From Nocardiopsis sp. ATB16-24 (GTDB taxonomy: Bacteria; Actinomycetota; Actinomycetes; Streptosporangiales; Streptosporangiaceae): a stretch of 64,000 nucleotides of DNA. The notes below the pieces were generated by a model. The model was not told the DNA's origin, made no database searches, and worked only from the letters and a program-made list of their open reading frames with translations. Both the position numbers and the translations under genes were made by a program. The stretch lies in contig NZ_JASCXJ010000004.1 in NCBI RefSeq assembly GCF_030271535.1, positions 248,001-312,000 on the forward strand. Reading direction: 5' to 3'. This document shows positions 44,086 through 52,700 of the stretch, piece after piece (position 1 is the stretch's first letter; every line of letters begins with the position of its first letter).

Positions 44086-45249
44086 TCATGCGGGTTCAGG
44101 GAGGCCGTCACCTGTGCCCGGTACCTGGACCCAGTTGGGGCCGGAGGGGTCTCGCAGCCACACCCGGTGCTCGCCCGAGGCGTCGACGGTGAGCCCGTAC
44201 TCGGTCAGGGCCGGGCTCCCCTGGGCCTGCCAGAACTCGTGGGAGGCCAGAACCCGCTCACCGAGGTGGTCGGGGCCGCCCTGCTCCACTCGCCCGTCCG
44301 AGTGCAGGCGTACCCATGAAGGTGAATCCGTGGCCGCGAGCCACACACAGCCGGACTCCTGGGCGGGCTGCGTCTGAAAACCCATGGCGGTACCGGGGTT
44401 CATCAGCGCCAATTGTGGACCGGCGCCGCCCAGGACCAGGTCTCGGGCGTCACCCGCGATCCGCCATGTCCGGTCGGCGGCGGCGTCGCGGTCGGGCGGT
44501 GCACCGCGTCGGGCCCGCTGCCGGCGCAGGCTCATGAAATCGGCCTCCCCGATGAACCTCCCCTGTGCCCGGCCGGCGCGCGGATCGACGACCAGCCTCG
44601 CCATCATCCCGCCGGGGAGGGTGACGCCGGGGGACCACGGAAGCACGATGACTCCGCCCGCCCGAGTCTGTTCGGTCCATGCTCGGGGCACCTGCACCAC
44701 AGCGCATGTGGCGATGACCGAATCGTAGGGGGCCGCGGCCGGGTGCCCGGTGTGGCCGTCGGCATGTAGGACGGTCGGTGCGTAGCCGTTGGCCTCCAGA
44801 GCGCGGCGGGCCCACGCGATGACGGCGGGGTCCACCTCCACGGTGACGACGTGCCCCTGTGCGCCGACGAGTTCGCACAACAGGGCAGCGTTGAAACCGG
44901 TCCCGGTACCGACCTCCAGGACGCGGTGGCCTGTCTTCACCTCGGCGGCCTCCAACATCGCCGCCATGACCGAGGGAGCGGACGAGGAGGAGGTCGGAAC
45001 GTTCACGGATCTGTTCGATCCCCCGTTGACCTGGGTGATGACGGGAGTGTCGTCATAGGCGTGGTCGGCCCAGCCTTCCGGGTCGGTGCGTCGGTCCAGG
45101 GGTTCTCCGACGACCTTGGGCCAGACCTGGTCAGGGAGGAACAGGTGGCGTGGGACTTTCGCGAACACCGCACGAATGTGCTCCTCGGTCTTCAGTCCGG
45201 CGGCGAGCCTGGTCCGCCGTGCCTCCAGCGTCTCGATCCCGTGGTTCAC
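44086..45249 (-). CDS. PCMT-type protein/peptide aspartyl O-methyltransferase
   Basis: 387 residues from GTG 45249, overlapping the stop of the 40-residue gene. N-terminus HIRAVFAKVPRHLFLPD, then 'YDDTPVITQVNGG-NRSVNVPTSSSSAPSVM' and SAM motif EVGTGTGFNAALL near residue 113, all as in L-isoaspartyl methyltransferases. The C-terminal ~150 residues are an extension common in actinobacterial peptide-tailoring members (PAMTs), which methylate Asp in ribosomal peptides. The natural substrate is unknown. The neighbouring MNDDGNN peptide holds Asp-Asp-Gly and is a conceivable but untested target. Confidence 0.8.
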   Translation of the reverse strand: MNHGIETLEARRTRLAAGLKTEEHIRAVFAKVPRHLFLPDQVWPKVVGEPLDRRTDPEGWADHAYDDTPVITQVNGGSNRSVNVPTSSSSAPSVMAAMLEAAEVKTGHRVLEVGTGTGFNAALLCELVGAQGHVVTVEVDPAVIAWARRALEANGYAPTVLHADGHTGHPAAAPYDSVIATCAVVQVPRAWTEQTRAGGVIVLPWSPGVTLPGGMMARLVVDPRAGRAQGRFIGEADFMSLRRQRARRGAPPDRDAAADRTWRIAGDARDLVLGGAGPQLALMNPGTAMGFQTQPAQESGCVWLAATDSPSWVRLHSDGRVEQGGPDHLGERVLASHEFWQAQGSPALTEYGLTVDASGEHRVWLRDPSGPNWVQVPGTGDGLPEPA

Positions 45250-45368
45250 GCTTCTCCCGTCCCGTTGCAGTCGGGGCAGGGGACCATCTCCTTGTCCGAC
45301 CACGGCCCCGATCCGTCTCCGCCCACGAAGACGTATTTTCCGCCGTCACATCCTGAACATGCGGCCAT
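45246..45368 (-). CDS. 40-residue DnaJ-type zinc-finger protein
   Basis: ATG 45368 to TGA 45246, with GGGGAG 8 nt upstream. Sequence features: C-S-G-C-D-G-G near the start and C-P-D-C-N-G-T-G near the end, the CxxCxGxG signature of DnaJ zinc centres. The stop overlaps the methyltransferase's GTG (GTGA). Such tiny finger proteins beside PCMT-like genes are probably co-translated accessory or substrate-binding factors; the role is inferred. Confidence 0.75.
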   Translation of the reverse strand: MAACSGCDGGKYVFVGGDGSGPWSDKEMVPCPDCNGTGEA

Positions 45369-45500
45369 GTCTTCACTCCCCTTTCCGCTGTACTTCGCAA
45401 GAGATTAGGGAGGGATCACCTTGGTGGAAAGCTTTATGTGCGTCGATGCGCTTTCCCTCAGGACATGGTCGACCCAGATGGATATCTGTGAATAATTCGG

Positions 45501-46343
45501 CTAGTCCGGTGGGAGGGAGTCGATGGCGCGCAGCAGCAGAGCGCGGGCTTCGCGGCCGAACCGGGCGGCCCGGGAGCCCAGGTCGAAAGCTCGGGCGTAT
45601 TGTGCCACCTCGGTGGGGTGGGTCAGGCGCAGTTCCGCCGACAGGGTCTCGACGGTGACGAGCCTGTCGTCGTGGACGCAGAAACCGTGTCCGGGCTCGA
45701 ACACCACGCACTGGTCGAAGGGGATGATGCCCAGCGACACGTTGGCCAGTGTGGAGACCATCGCGATCCGGTCGAGTTGTTCCACCATCGATTCCTGGTC
45801 GGTGTAGCGGGTGCGGAGAACCGACTCCAAGATGAGGAAGCGGAATTTCTTGCGCCTGTCGTAGAGGATTTCCTGGCGCTGGAGACGCTTCGTCACCGCT
45901 TCTTCCGTGCCGGTGGACACCCCACGAAAATGCGCGTATTTCGTGATGACGGAGCGAATGTAGGGCTCCGTTTGCAGAAGCCCTGGAACGACGGTGCACT
46001 CGTAGACACGACGACTCCGTGCCGCCATGTCCCTGGTGTGCGCTTCGGCCTGAGGACCCTGCATGCCCGATCGTTCCTGAACCCGCCACTCGACGTACAT
46101 CGATTCCAGGATGCCGAGCCGTCCGACGATCTCCTCGGCGGTCTCTTCCTCACCACACGCCTTGGCCCATGCCCGGATATCGGCACTGCTCGGGGACTGG
46201 CGACCGGTTTCCAGCCGGGAGACCTTGGGCTGGCTCCAGCCGAGCAGCGCGGCGAGCTGCGAACCGGTCAGACCCGATCCGGTTCGCAGCTCTCGGAGGT
46301 GGCGTCCGATCTCTTGACGGGCGCGTTCCAAGGAGTAAGACAC
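45501..46343 (-). CDS. XRE-family regulator with DUF5753 domain, second cassette
   Basis: 280 residues from GTG 46343, 1 bp from the DUF6879 stop. Helix-turn-helix IGRHLRELRTGSGLTGSQLA with WSQPKVSRLETGRQS. DUF5753 shown by VPGLLQTEPYIRSV, RLQRQEILYD, FLILESVLR and VEQLDRI. Related in layout and sequence to the regulator at 39841. It lies upstream of the zinc-finger/methyltransferase pair in the same direction, so it may control them. Confidence 0.85.
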   Translation of the reverse strand: MSYSLERARQEIGRHLRELRTGSGLTGSQLAALLGWSQPKVSRLETGRQSPSSADIRAWAKACGEEETAEEIVGRLGILESMYVEWRVQERSGMQGPQAEAHTRDMAARSRRVYECTVVPGLLQTEPYIRSVITKYAHFRGVSTGTEEAVTKRLQRQEILYDRRKKFRFLILESVLRTRYTDQESMVEQLDRIAMVSTLANVSLGIIPFDQCVVFEPGHGFCVHDDRLVTVETLSAELRLTHPTEVAQYARAFDLGSRAARFGREARALLLRAIDSLPPD

Positions 46344-46898
46344 CTACGTGCTGAACCGATTCGGTGCGTCGGGGTCGTATTCGCGGTGGGGGATGGCGTA
46401 GTGCCAGGCGATGTCACGCCACTGACAGTGCCGGGCGACCGCCGCCGGGTCGTCGATGACCTCATATCGGTAGGGGACGTCGTCGTCATCGAAGTGCAGG
46501 ACGCAGACCCACCGGCTGTCGAAGAGCCAGAAGTCGTGCTGCGGCAGTTCCCCGACCGCCGGGTGGTGGCGGGGGAGCCACCGGATGTCCTCACCGGCTT
46601 CTTCGTTGAACCGGGTGGCGGCGTGCTCCCAACGGATGTAGTCGCTCAACGGCTCACTGACCACGCGGACCCGCTGCCACAGCTTCCCTGCCTCGCGGGC
46701 CTCGCGAACGTTGCGGTGCCATGCGGAGGTACTCGCGTACTTTTCTTCGAGGGAGGTGTCTCCGGTGCGCAACCAGTACTCGAACTCCTCCTGTTCACCC
46801 GAGATGTTGTACCGGTCGCGGATCTCCAGCTTCCAGGTGGTGTGTTCGAAGTCGAGGAATTGCCGGCTGAACTCCTCCTTGGTGAGGAGCCTGGTCAC
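46344..46898 (-). CDS. DUF6879 family protein, second cassette
   Basis: 184 residues from GTG 46898, overlapping the 68-residue gene's stop (GTGA). Matches the protein at 40701 in FEHTTWKLEIRDRY, 'RVRVVSEPLSDYIRWE', GEDIRWLPRHHPAV and LPQHDFWLFDSRW. Function unknown; part of the same conserved three-gene order. Confidence 0.75.
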   Translation of the reverse strand: MTRLLTKEEFSRQFLDFEHTTWKLEIRDRYNISGEQEEFEYWLRTGDTSLEEKYASTSAWHRNVREAREAGKLWQRVRVVSEPLSDYIRWEHAATRFNEEAGEDIRWLPRHHPAVGELPQHDFWLFDSRWVCVLHFDDDDVPYRYEVIDDPAAVARHCQWRDIAWHYAIPHREYDPDAPNRFST

Positions 46899-47101
46899 GA
46901 GGGCCTCTCCTTGCTCGCGAAGCGGAGGAGCTTCTCGGGGATCTCCACCACGGTTTCGTCGTCGGCCAGGTCGCGCAGGTCGGCAAGCGCTTCGGGGTCG
47001 GTGACCTTGTATCCCTGCACGACGATCGTTCCCCGGTCGGTTCGGTACAAGGTGGGGCATTCGCCATCCCGGCTATCGGTACCCAGGAATTCCAAGCGCA
47101 T
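46895..47101 (-). CDS. Small cassette protein (68 residues), second cassette
   Basis: ATG 47101. Homologous to the small protein at 41230: G-T-D-S-R-D-G-E-C-P-T-L-Y, TDRGTIVVQG, TDPEALADL and a LLRFA-basic end. First gene of the second cassette. Confidence 0.7.
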   Translation of the reverse strand: MRLEFLGTDSRDGECPTLYRTDRGTIVVQGYKVTDPEALADLRDLADDETVVEIPEKLLRFASKERPS

Positions 47102-47252
47102 GGCACAAGCCTCTCGGGTTGGCGCGTAGCTGGTCGCGGGTGCGAGTGACAGCACCATGCTTGACCACCGTGGGCGCTCTGGCAACTGCTGTTCGTGTCC
47201 AGGATCGGCCAAAGCCCCACGTCCAGCGGGTGGCCGGACGTGGGACGAGGTT

Positions 47253-47507
47253 CTACGCCTGGAAGGCGCGGGCGGAAGCGAGGAAGGCGTCCCACTCGGC
47301 GGCGGGGAAGGGAAGGTGGCCGTGGTCGGGGTGCTTGGAGTCCCGGACGGCCGCGCCACAGGGGAGGTCGGCGACTTCGATGCAGTTGTTGTTGACACCG
47401 CTGTAGCTGCTCTTGCGGAAGGTGGCAGGGATGTGGGCGACCTCTACACAGTTCTGGCTTTGAGCGCTACTGTAGCTACTCTTCTTGAAAATCAGCTCGT
47501 CGTTCAT
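47253..47507 (-). CDS. DUF397 protein with a tandem N-terminal motif
   Basis: 84 residues from ATG 47507, overlapping the XRE stop (ATGA). The DUF397 signature (K-S-S-Y-S, N-C-x-E-V-A) occurs twice, at about residues 8-23 and 31-46, then 'GAAVRDSKHPD' and 'WDAFL' as in the normal domain, giving a partial internal duplication. DUF397 proteins pair with XRE-DUF5753 regulators in sporulating actinobacteria (BldB/WhiJ-like systems). Confidence 0.85.
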   Translation of the reverse strand: MNDELIFKKSSYSSAQSQNCVEVAHIPATFRKSSYSGVNNNCIEVADLPCGAAVRDSKHPDHGHLPFPAAEWDAFLASARAFQA

Positions 47508-48367
47508 GGTTTGCTCTCTAGGGTTTCTAGAACTTCTGTGATGAGTCTGGCGGACTGTGCCGCGCTCATCGCAGAGCCTTGGACGTCACCGAAGGTGACG
47601 CTGTGCGCCTCCACTTCGTCCGATTCTTCCAGGAAGAGGCCGCCTGAGGCAGTGTCCACAAACACGATTGGTGCATCAAGGGGGTCGGGGAAGTTCAAGA
47701 TGCTAAATGGGGCGACAAATGCGGCATGCGCACCTGCGTCGAAGGGCACTACCTGAAGGTCGATGTTGGGAAGTTTGGCCATGTGGAGCAGGTGACGCAA
47801 TTGCTCAGCCATGACCTCAGAGCTACCAACCACACGGTGCAGCACCGCCTCGTCCAGGGTCACGCGTAGGCTTGCGGGTTTGAACCGTGTCAGGATGTCG
47901 CGTCGCTCCAGGCGGGCTTTGACTCGGCGTTCGATCTCCTCCTCGCTGGTGTAGCGCCCACCTTGGATGACAGCTCGGGCGTAGTCGGGCGTTTGGAGAA
48001 GCCCAGGGATCACCAGCCCCTCGAAGGTGCGGATAGCGGACGCTTCCGCCTCGAAGTCAGGGAGCGACTGGGGTCCGAACACCTCCTTGTACTTCGACCA
48101 CCACCCTCGGACCTTGGCGTCTCTAGCCAGGGCATGAAGAGCTTCGCGCTTGCCGGGATCGGTGACCTGGTACAGATCCAACATCTTGTCGAGATCGTCG
48201 GCCTTGACCTTCTGGGTCTCAGCGTTCTCGATCATGCTGAGTTTGCCGGCCGCCCAGCCAAGGGACTTGGCTGCGTTAGCCGAGGTGACCTTGGCTTCTT
48301 CCCGAGCGCGCTTGAGCTCGGCAGACAGGCGGCGGCGACGCAGAGTTGGACTGTGAGGACGTTGCAT
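47504..48367 (-). CDS. XRE-family regulator with DUF5753 domain, DUF397 partner
   Basis: 287 residues from ATG 48367; TTG 48385 is possible. Helix-turn-helix LSAELKRAREEAKVTSANAA with WAAGKLSMIENAE. DUF5753 shown by LVIPGLLQTPDYARAV, RLERRDILTRF, AVLHRVVG and PNIDLQVVPFDAG. Forms a WhiJ-like regulator pair with the DUF397 gene. Divergent from the HATPase gene across a 225-bp region that contains a promoter. Confidence 0.85.
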   Translation of the reverse strand: MQRPHSPTLRRRRLSAELKRAREEAKVTSANAAKSLGWAAGKLSMIENAETQKVKADDLDKMLDLYQVTDPGKREALHALARDAKVRGWWSKYKEVFGPQSLPDFEAEASAIRTFEGLVIPGLLQTPDYARAVIQGGRYTSEEEIERRVKARLERRDILTRFKPASLRVTLDEAVLHRVVGSSEVMAEQLRHLLHMAKLPNIDLQVVPFDAGAHAAFVAPFSILNFPDPLDAPIVFVDTASGGLFLEESDEVEAHSVTFGDVQGSAMSAAQSARLITEVLETLESKP

Positions 48368-48410
48368 GATTCCAGTGTAACTCAAGTTTTTTGAAGTTCA
48401 TGTTCTCAGG

Positions 48411-48440
48411 TTGACTTTCCTGAGCTTCAAGTTCTAAAGT
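48411..48440 (+). promoter_or_regulatory. Sigma70-like promoter for the HATPase gene
   Basis: TTGACT (48411-48416) and TAAAGT (48435-48440) with an 18-bp spacer, 153 bp upstream of the plus-strand start. Nearby TCAGG/CCTGA and AAGTT/AACTT dyads could be sites for the divergent XRE regulator. Confidence 0.5.
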
Positions 48441-48592
48441 CATGGGTGTAGCCAGTGACCGACGTCTCACACAGAGTCCCTGCTGGTCAGGCTACGCCGT
48501 GCCCCTTCCCGCTGCGCGGGAAACGCGAAGGTCCCTACCTGCGGGCACACCGAACCCCTGTTCCACTCCTATGTGTAAGGAGCCTGTTCGTC

Positions 48593-49180
48593 ATGCCCGC
48601 AACCGTGCCCTTGGCAGCCCTGCCCGAAGTGACCGTCCCGCTCGGCGCGCTGGTCCCGCCCCGAGTCCGCCACTACTTCACCGGCCGGGCTGACCGCGCC
48701 CCCTACCGCACCCGCCGCTACGACTTCGGCGGATCCGCCCAGTACATGCCGCTCGTACGGGCCTTCCTGGACACCTGCGCCGCCGAACGCGACCGCGACT
48801 ACCGCTACCTGTTCACCCTGCTCGGCTCCGAACTCGCAAACAACGCCCTGAAGCACTCGCGCTCGGGAGAGCCCTTCGGGGTCTACACCCTCACCTGCCA
48901 GCGCCACCGCGCAGGACTGCGCCTCACCTGCCGGGACCAGGGAGCGCGGGACGGCAGGACGGCCGCTCTCGGCGAGCACTCGTACCTGAGCGCCGACCCG
49001 AGCGCGCTGGACCTGGCCGCCGAGTCCGGACGCGGTCTGGCACTGGTCGACGCCCTGGCCACCTCCTGGGGCGACAACGGCATCCCCGACTACCGGCAGG
49101 TGTGGTTCTTCCTGGCCTACGACCTGGCTGGCAGCCGCTGGAACGCCGACGCGGAGAACGTCGTCCACCTCGTGTCGTAG
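48593..49180 (+). CDS. RsbW-like ATP-binding protein (HATPase_c)
   Basis: 195 residues from ATG 48593 with AAGGAG upstream. GHKL fold: N-box LGSELANNALKHS, G1 box CRDQGARD and G2 box AESGRGLALVDAL. Actinobacterial proteins of this size are anti-sigma or serine-kinase-like regulators (RsbW/SpoIIAB relatives) often found next to XRE-DUF397 pairs, as here. The target sigma factor or antagonist is not in the window. Confidence 0.85.
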   Translation: MPATVPLAALPEVTVPLGALVPPRVRHYFTGRADRAPYRTRRYDFGGSAQYMPLVRAFLDTCAAERDRDYRYLFTLLGSELANNALKHSRSGEPFGVYTLTCQRHRAGLRLTCRDQGARDGRTAALGEHSYLSADPSALDLAAESGRGLALVDALATSWGDNGIPDYRQVWFFLAYDLAGSRWNADAENVVHLVS

Positions 49181-49272
49181 ACGCGAAACGGGCCCAGGAG
49201 AGCGCGCCAACGCCTCCCGGGCCCTCCAATCCCGAAATCCAGACACTTCCACATGTTCAGAAAGCAGGATCG

Positions 49273-49620
49273 ATGACGCATCCTATCCCCGCTCCCCGAA
49301 CCGCACGCGGCCCGCTGTACTACCCTGTGCTGCCCCTGCGCATGCGCCCCCTGCCGACCGGACCGGTCTGCTCTCGCTGTGCGCACCCCTCCTGCCGCAG
49401 GATTCGCGCTGAGAAGCTGCCCATTCTGGGAGGCCACAAGGCCGAGTACCGTGACGAACACGCCTTCGCCGCCGCCGTCCAGGCCCGCAATCGGCACCTG
49501 ATCGTCTGGTACGGGGAGCGGACCGGCTCGTACTGGGTGGCTTCCTCCACCGGATTGGCCGAGGTCCCCGACGCCGCAACTCTTCAACGACTCCTGAACG
49601 GAGTTCCGGCCCGCTGCTGA
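49273..49620 (+). CDS. Hypothetical protein with a CxxC pair
   Basis: 115 residues from ATG 49273, the likely second gene after the HATPase gene. A Pro-rich start, C-S-R-C and a further C-R-R near residue 40 may bind metal. The C-terminal half includes 'HLIVWYGERTGSYWV'. Family not recognised. A strong terminator follows. Confidence 0.6.
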   Translation: MTHPIPAPRTARGPLYYPVLPLRMRPLPTGPVCSRCAHPSCRRIRAEKLPILGGHKAEYRDEHAFAAAVQARNRHLIVWYGERTGSYWVASSTGLAEVPDAATLQRLLNGVPARC

Positions 49621-49628
49621 CGGTGAAC

Positions 49629-49661
49629 GGTGGTGGTCGTCTGGACGGGACGGCCACCACC
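49629..49661. terminator. Intrinsic terminator upstream of pglX
   Basis: 13-bp stem with one G-U-type position (49629-49641 / 49649-49661) and a 7-nt loop, 9 bp after the stop of the upstream gene. It separates the regulator block from the BREX operon. Confidence 0.8.
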
Positions 49662-49783
49662 TTGTGGCCGGTGAGCGACAGGGCGCGTACCCACGGCAAG
49701 GTTGCGGTACCGGGCACGGCAGACGGTTTTAGGCGAGAGAATGAAGGGACACCCCTGTACCTCTCGTTGTGGTTGGAGCCCCT

Positions 49784-52700
49784 GTGGTCGATCAGGAGAT
49801 GCTGCTCAAGGACTTGCAGAAGCAGGTCAAGCTGTTGGAGGACGACCTGCGTGAACGTGGTCAGGATCCGACCGCGATCAAGGGGCTTACCAAGGAGGGA
49901 GATTCTGAGAGCTTCGACGCCTACCTCAAGCGCGAGTACCAGAAGGCCCGGGACGCGGAGCGGGTGGGAATCGCCGAGGGGGAGTGGCGGGAAGGCCAGA
50001 TCACTCAGGCTGCGGTGGCGTGGGTGCTATCCACGGTCTTCGTGCGCTTCTGCGAGGACAACGGGCTCCTTGAACAGCCTTTCATCGCCGGCCCCAAGGA
50101 CGAACGCGACCGGTACGGCATCGCCCAAGAGCTGAAGGAAGCGTGGGTTCTCCAAGGGCGTCGTGAGAACCCGGGCGCTCCGGAGCTGACCGACCGTGAG
50201 TGGCTGGAGCATGCTTTCGAGCAGATGAGCGTCTCCTCAGTCATGGCGGGGCTTTTCGACAAGCAGCACAACCCGATGTGGACCATCACCCCGTCCCATC
50301 AGGCTGCCAAGCAGCTCATCGACTTCTGGCGTCAAGTGGGGGAGGACGGCCATCTCGTCCACGACTTCACCGACCCGGACTGGAACACCCGGTTCCTCGG
50401 TGACCTGTACCAGGATCTGTCCGAGGCCACTCGGAAGAAGTACGCGCTTCTCCAGACCCCGGAGTTCGTCGAGGAGTTCATCCTTGACTACACCTTGGAA
50501 CCCGCGATCGAAGAATTCGGACTCGACGGCAACCGGATCTACCAGGAGGACAGCAAGGGGTTCCGCCTCATCGATCCGACCTGCGGGTCAGGGCACTTCC
50601 TGCTGGGCGCTTTTCGCCGGCTGCTCAACAAGTGGCGCGAGGCCGAGCCGGGGGCCTCGGATTGGGACTTGATCAATCGCAGTCTGCGCAGTGTCCATGG
50701 TGTGGATAAGAACCCGTATGCGGTGGCGATCGCCAGGTTCCGTCTCCTCATTGCTGCGATGAAGGAAGGCGGAATCACTACTCTGAGTGAAAACAGTCCG
50801 GAGTGGCCCATCGTTGTAGCGACAGGTGATTCGCTGCTACACGGGAGGGGAGCGCCGGGCGAGCAACGGACACTTTTCGGTGGGGGCACGCATTACTACT
50901 CGACCGAAGACGTGCGTGACTACGTGTCCGAGCATGACCTCTTGGGGATGAATAGTTACCATACGGTCGTGGGAAACCCACCGTACATTACGGTCAAGGA
51001 CAAGCAGGAAAACCAGAACTATCGACAAGCCTATAGTCAGGTTTGCTCTGGAAAGTACGCGCTCTCCGTTCCTTTTGCGCAGCGCTTCTTTGACTTGGCC
51101 AAGCTTGGCGCTGGTTCCGGTCAGAGGTCCGGGTACGTCGGTCAAATCACCGCTAACTCCTTCATGAAGCGCGAGTTCGGTAAGAAGCTGATTGAAGACT
51201 ACTTCCACGCCAAGATTGACCTGACCCACGTCATCGACGCTTCGGGAGCGTACATCCCGGGGCACGGAACGCCGACAGTAATTCTCTTTGGCCGTAACCA
51301 GATGTGGCGGCAGGGGAGCAAGGTTCGAGCTATTCTCGGGATTCGTGGCGAGCCTTCCCAGCCCAAGATTCCGTCGGAGGGGTTGGTATGGAGCTCGATT
51401 GTGAAACTGGCTTCCTCGCCCGGTGTGGAAAATGAGTGGGTGAGCTCAGCTGACCTTGATAAGGGTTCTCTTTCTGGGCATCCTTGGAGCCTTTCGGGTG
51501 GAGTTGCCCTGAAACTTCTTAGGGATATTGAGTCATCTGCTTATGAGTTGGCTGGTCGAATCGATTCCATTGGTTTCTCGGCAATCACTGGCGAAGACGA
51601 CGTTTTTGTCATGAATTCCGATGTTGCTTCAAGGAAGGGGGTTGGTAAAGTAACTCGCCGTTTTGTTGTTGGTGACGAACTTCGAGACTGGTTTACTTCC
51701 CGAAGTTCACTTTCCGTATTCCCCTTCGGATTGACTGGGTTGGATGCTGCTATAATTAAAAATTATTTTTGGTGCTGGCGCTCTAACTTGCGATCCAATG
51801 TCTACTTTGGCAAGAGTAAATCCGAGCGAGGCATGGAGTGGTATGAATATGCGTTTTCTATGCCCGAAAGGCTGACTTCGCCTTTCCTTGTGCCTTTTTC
51901 TTTCGTGGCGACGCATAACCACTTTGTGCTGGACCGGGGTGGGAAGGTCTTCAAGCAGTCAGCGCCGGTGATCAAGCTGCCGGAGGGTGCGACGGAAGAT
52001 CAGCACCTGGAGTTGTTGGGGGTTCTGAACTCCTCGACGGCGTGCTTCTGGCTCAAACAAGTGAGTCACAATAAGGGTAATAGTACGGATAGTCGAGGTG
52101 CTAGGACTACTGGTGTTTCTTATTTCGATACTTACGAGTTCACCGGTACTAAACTCAAGGAATTTCCGCTCCCTTCAAGGCTGCCCTTGGCCCGCTCGAA
52201 GGAGATCGACTTCCTCGCCCAGAAGCTGGCCACTTTTGAGCCTGAAGCCCTAGCCGAGTCAACCGCCCCCACGGCCGAGGCCCTCCGGGAGGCCCACGCC
52301 GAGTACACCGCCACCCGCCGCCGCATGATCGCGCTCCAAGAGGAACTCGACTGGGACGTCTACCACCGCTACGCCCTCATCTCCGACGCCCAGCTCGCCG
52401 AGCTGACCCTCCCCGACACCGCCGATGCCCCCTCCATCGACTTGGGGGAGCGGGCCTTCGAGATCGTGCTGGCACGCAAGATGGCCGCCGGCGAAGCCTC
52501 CACCGAGTGGTTCAACCGCCACGGTTCCACCCCCATCACAGAGATCCCCTCTCACTGGCCGGACGCCTACAAGAAGGTCGTCGCCAAGCGCATCGAACTC
52601 ATTGAGTCCGACAAGAACATCAACCTTCTGGAACGTCCCGAGTACAAGCGCCGTTGGCAGTCCGAGCCCTGGGAGAAGAAGCAGCAGGCCGCGCTCAAGT

